From contig CAWDJF010000006.1 in assembly GCA_963802575.1 (NCBI GenBank), forward strand, positions 620,001 to 684,000: a DNA stretch of 64,000 nt. The letters are read 5' to 3'. Positions 62,161-64,000 of this stretch are shown piece by piece. Position 1 is the stretch's first letter; each line of letters starts with the position of its first letter. The notes under the pieces are model-generated. The model saw only the letters and a program-made list of their open reading frames with translations, was not told the DNA's origin and made no database searches. This DNA comes from DATFTE01 sp963802575 (GTDB lineage Bacteria; Acidobacteriota; Terriglobia; Terriglobales; Acidobacteriaceae). The translations under genes were made by a program, and so were the position numbers.

Positions 62161-62355
62161 GTACGTACACGCGTCATTCTTCATGGCACCCGCACCATCA
62201 GCTGATTACCATCGTACCCACTAGCCTCCTGTTTCGGGATTGATCCTTCCAGTCTCCATGCGACGATGACCTCGCAACTCTCACTCGGGCCCATCTGTCT
62301 TGGAGCTAAGCTCCACCCAACATTTCTGTTAGTCGAAGCAAACGGAGGATTCACA

Positions 62356-62832
62356 ATGTTGTCCAGACTCACAAATCTGCGGAACACGGCAGCGGCGATC
62401 GTCGCGTTGTCGTTTGCGCTGGCCTTACCGGCCGGCGCGCAGTCCGCGAACCGCAAAGGGCTGGCCGCTTTCGATGCCACCCACGAAGTCACATTGCAAG
62501 GCACGATTAAGGAAGTCGTCGCGCATCCGCCCGCCGGATCGCCGCTCGGCATGCACCTGACGGTTGCCACCACGACCGGCACCCAGGACGTCCATGTCGG
62601 CTCTTACCTGCCGAAACAGGTCACCGAAAATCTGCTGCACGCGAACGCACAGGTCATCGTCGTCGGCGGCTACGTCAACCTGGCCGGCAAAAACATTTTC
62701 CTGGCCCGCCAGTTGGTCGTCGGAAGCCAGACCATCACCGTCCGCAACGAACACGGATTCCTCATCATGCCGAAAACCGAAAACGTCAACCATCACGCGC
62801 CCAAGACCTCCATGGCAGGAGGTGCGCAATGA
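62356..62832 (+). CDS. Exported hypothetical protein
   Basis: 158 residues from the ATG at 62356, preceded by GGAGG. A signal peptide (NTAAAIVALSFALALPAGAQ) is followed by a small beta domain: THEVTLQGTIKEVVAHPPAG, HLTVATTTGTQDVHVGSYLP and VVGGYVNLAGKNIFLARQLV. The pattern resembles short exported OB-fold-like proteins of Acidobacteriota, function unknown. The stop overlaps the ATG of the lipoprotein gene by four bases, so the two are co-translated. Confidence 0.75.
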   Translation: MLSRLTNLRNTAAAIVALSFALALPAGAQSANRKGLAAFDATHEVTLQGTIKEVVAHPPAGSPLGMHLTVATTTGTQDVHVGSYLPKQVTENLLHANAQVIVVGGYVNLAGKNIFLARQLVVGSQTITVRNEHGFLIMPKTENVNHHAPKTSMAGGAQ

Positions 62833-64000
62833 AAACACGTCTCACACTTCTCGCCATCTTGCTCGCAGCAATCTCGATGCTCGTCGCCTGCGGTAGCTCC
62901 AGCTCCAATCCACCAGCCACATTCTCCAACGCCAGCTTGAAGGGCAATTTCACCTTCCTGGCTTTGGGTGGAGATGCTGCCGGCAGCAATAGCTACGGCG
63001 GCGCCGAGAACTATCAGGTCGGCGGCGTGCTCGTCGCGGACGGCAACGGCCACATCACCGCCGGCGAACAGACCTACGACAACGCCGCTCTCGTCAACGC
63101 CGACACCATCGCCAGCGGCACCTATTCCATCGCCTCCAATGGCATCGGCACCATCACCCTTAACACCAACGACACCAGCATCGGAGTCAGCGGGGTCGAA
63201 ACCTTCACCATCGTCATGGTTTCCTCTTCGAAGGCCATGATCACCCAGTTCGACGCCTCCGCCACCTCCAGCGGAACTATGGAAGCGCAGACCTCTACCG
63301 CAGCCCCGACGGGCGGCTATGCTTTCTGCGTTCTCGGAGCCGACCTCGCCAATGCCTACCCGCTGAGCTTCGGCGGCGTCTTCAACATCGATAACAACCC
63401 AGCGGCTGGAACCATTTCCGGCACCGGCAGTGTCGCTGACACCGACGATGCCGGCTCTGTCACTTTGCAACAGACGCTCTCCGGCTTCGTGTCGTCCCCT
63501 GACTTCATGACCTCTTCACCCGACGCCTTCGGAAAAGTCGCGATCGTTCTTAACCTCGGTTCCAACTCGGTGCAATTCGATGGCTACATCGTCGATTCCA
63601 ACCACATTCAACTGGTTGAGGACGACGGTTACGGCGTCACCGGCGGCACCGCCTACGCCCAAGGCTCGTCCACCGGCACCTTTACCGCAAACTCCAACTT
63701 CACTGGCAACTTCGTCTACGGCTTCTCGGGATACAACTTCCTGGGCAACGGAGCCGACGCCGGCGTCATCACCGCTGACGGCGCGGGCAACCTCAACAAC
63801 GGTCTGATCGACGAGAGCCTGGGCGGCACCGTCATCACCGACACTCTTACCGGCACCTACGCTGTCGACAACACGGGCACGGGACGTGTCGTCGTCAACA
63901 CCACCTTCGGCACCAACGGCACCGGACCGAGCATGATCTTCTATCTCACCGGCAACGGAAACCCTGTTGCCATGCAAGAAATGGATCTCTTTGCTCTGGG
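62829..64000 (+). CDS. Repeat-containing lipoprotein, 3' end outside window
   Basis: Starts at ATG 62829 overlapping the previous stop (ATGA) and reads open to the window edge, at least 390 residues. The N-terminus MKTRLTLLAILLAAISMLVA is a signal peptide ending in a lipobox (LVAC) with CGSSSSN after it. The rest is beta-rich repeats like GNFTFLALGGDAAG, GVLVADGNGHITAGEQTYDN, ASGTYSIASNGIGTITLNTN and GVITADGAGNLNNGLIDESL, closely matching the second half of the lipoprotein at 48881. Both probably belong to the same surface lipoprotein family. The upstream exported gene is translationally coupled to it. Confidence 0.85.
   Translation, partial: MKTRLTLLAILLAAISMLVACGSSSSNPPATFSNASLKGNFTFLALGGDAAGSNSYGGAENYQVGGVLVADGNGHITAGEQTYDNAALVNADTIASGTYSIASNGIGTITLNTNDTSIGVSGVETFTIVMVSSSKAMITQFDASATSSGTMEAQTSTAAPTGGYAFCVLGADLANAYPLSFGGVFNIDNNPAAGTISGTGSVADTDDAGSVTLQQTLSGFVSSPDFMTSSPDAFGKVAIVLNLGSNSVQFDGYIVDSNHIQLVEDDGYGVTGGTAYAQGSSTGTFTANSNFTGNFVYGFSGYNFLGNGADAGVITADGAGNLNNGLIDESLGGTVITDTLTGTYAVDNTGTGRVVVNTTFGTNGTGPSMIFYLTGNGNPVAMQEMDLFAL

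Larger units (their letters stand above)
62045..62355. other. Intergenic region after superoxide dismutase
   Basis: 311 bases. It holds a family B-like hairpin (62062-62103), the superoxide dismutase terminator (62114-62160) and then about 190 bases with no recognised element before the next gene. The reading frame starting at 62266 belongs to the next gene but its upstream part is not credible. Confidence 0.55.

Overview
The window reads as a chromosomal segment of an Acidobacteriota bacterium, most likely class Terriglobia. This is inferred from gene content, not from a marker tree. The evidence is four proteins of the acidobacterial VWFA-related type, a GloVer tandem-repeat exported protein, a tandem DUF507 pair, a fused MFS/spermidine-synthase protein, an N-terminal IPDAPS motif, a high G+C content and many dispersed intergenic repeats. 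I see no rRNA, tRNA, CRISPR array, prophage or transposase gene. The gene order looks like ordinary housekeeping chromosome with small accessory islands.

Layout. 0-7 kb: start of rpoN, lptB, an LptC/LptA-type LPS-transport protein, a GloVer protein and recJ. 7-10.7 kb: paired DUF507 genes, a GltD-like flavoprotein and queG. 10.7-16.2 kb: exported proteins, three VWFA-type proteins, DUF3052 and an MglA-type GTPase. 16.4-21.3 kb: M13 and M48 metallopeptidases and a single-ring Clp-type ATPase. 21.6-29.5 kb: LysM/DUF4015 hydrolase, MFS/spermidine synthase, ilvE, a Phd/VapC module, pilT and recX. 29.5-40.8 kb: an exported propeller protein, an S55 peptidase, a fourth VWFA protein, a four-helix-bundle protein, a ZIP transporter, ychF, an ICMT-like methyltransferase and a LolCE/LolD-type exporter. 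41-48.6 kb: clpC, two divergent VapBC-type modules, WYL regulator/DinB, cupin, glutaredoxin and a membrane-anchored protease. 48.9-64 kb: an Ig-like lipoprotein, ClC channel with a MarR regulator, purB, a HEAT protein, PF04008, a PilZ/atypical response-regulator pair, an HtrA protease, superoxide dismutase and a second lipoprotein that runs off the end.

Functional themes are envelope building and quality control (Lpt, Lol, HtrA, S55, M48, M13, ClpC) and surface motility or signalling (PilT, MglA, PilZ). Regulation visible in the DNA includes a near-consensus sigma-54 promoter before clpC, a perfect CRP-type box before the lolD-like gene, and palindromic operators at all three toxin-antitoxin modules and at the WYL and MarR regulators.

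The most unusual signals are intergenic. About fifteen tandem arrays of 7-nt units, with many unrelated unit sequences but always the same period, lie between genes. A dispersed two-hairpin element varies in stem sequence while keeping its pairing. Four genes (recJ, gltD-like, M48 peptidase, Ig-like lipoprotein) carry five apparent frameshifts. All are in the one-extra-base direction and most lie next to short identical-base runs, so the sequence itself may contain base-calling insertions.
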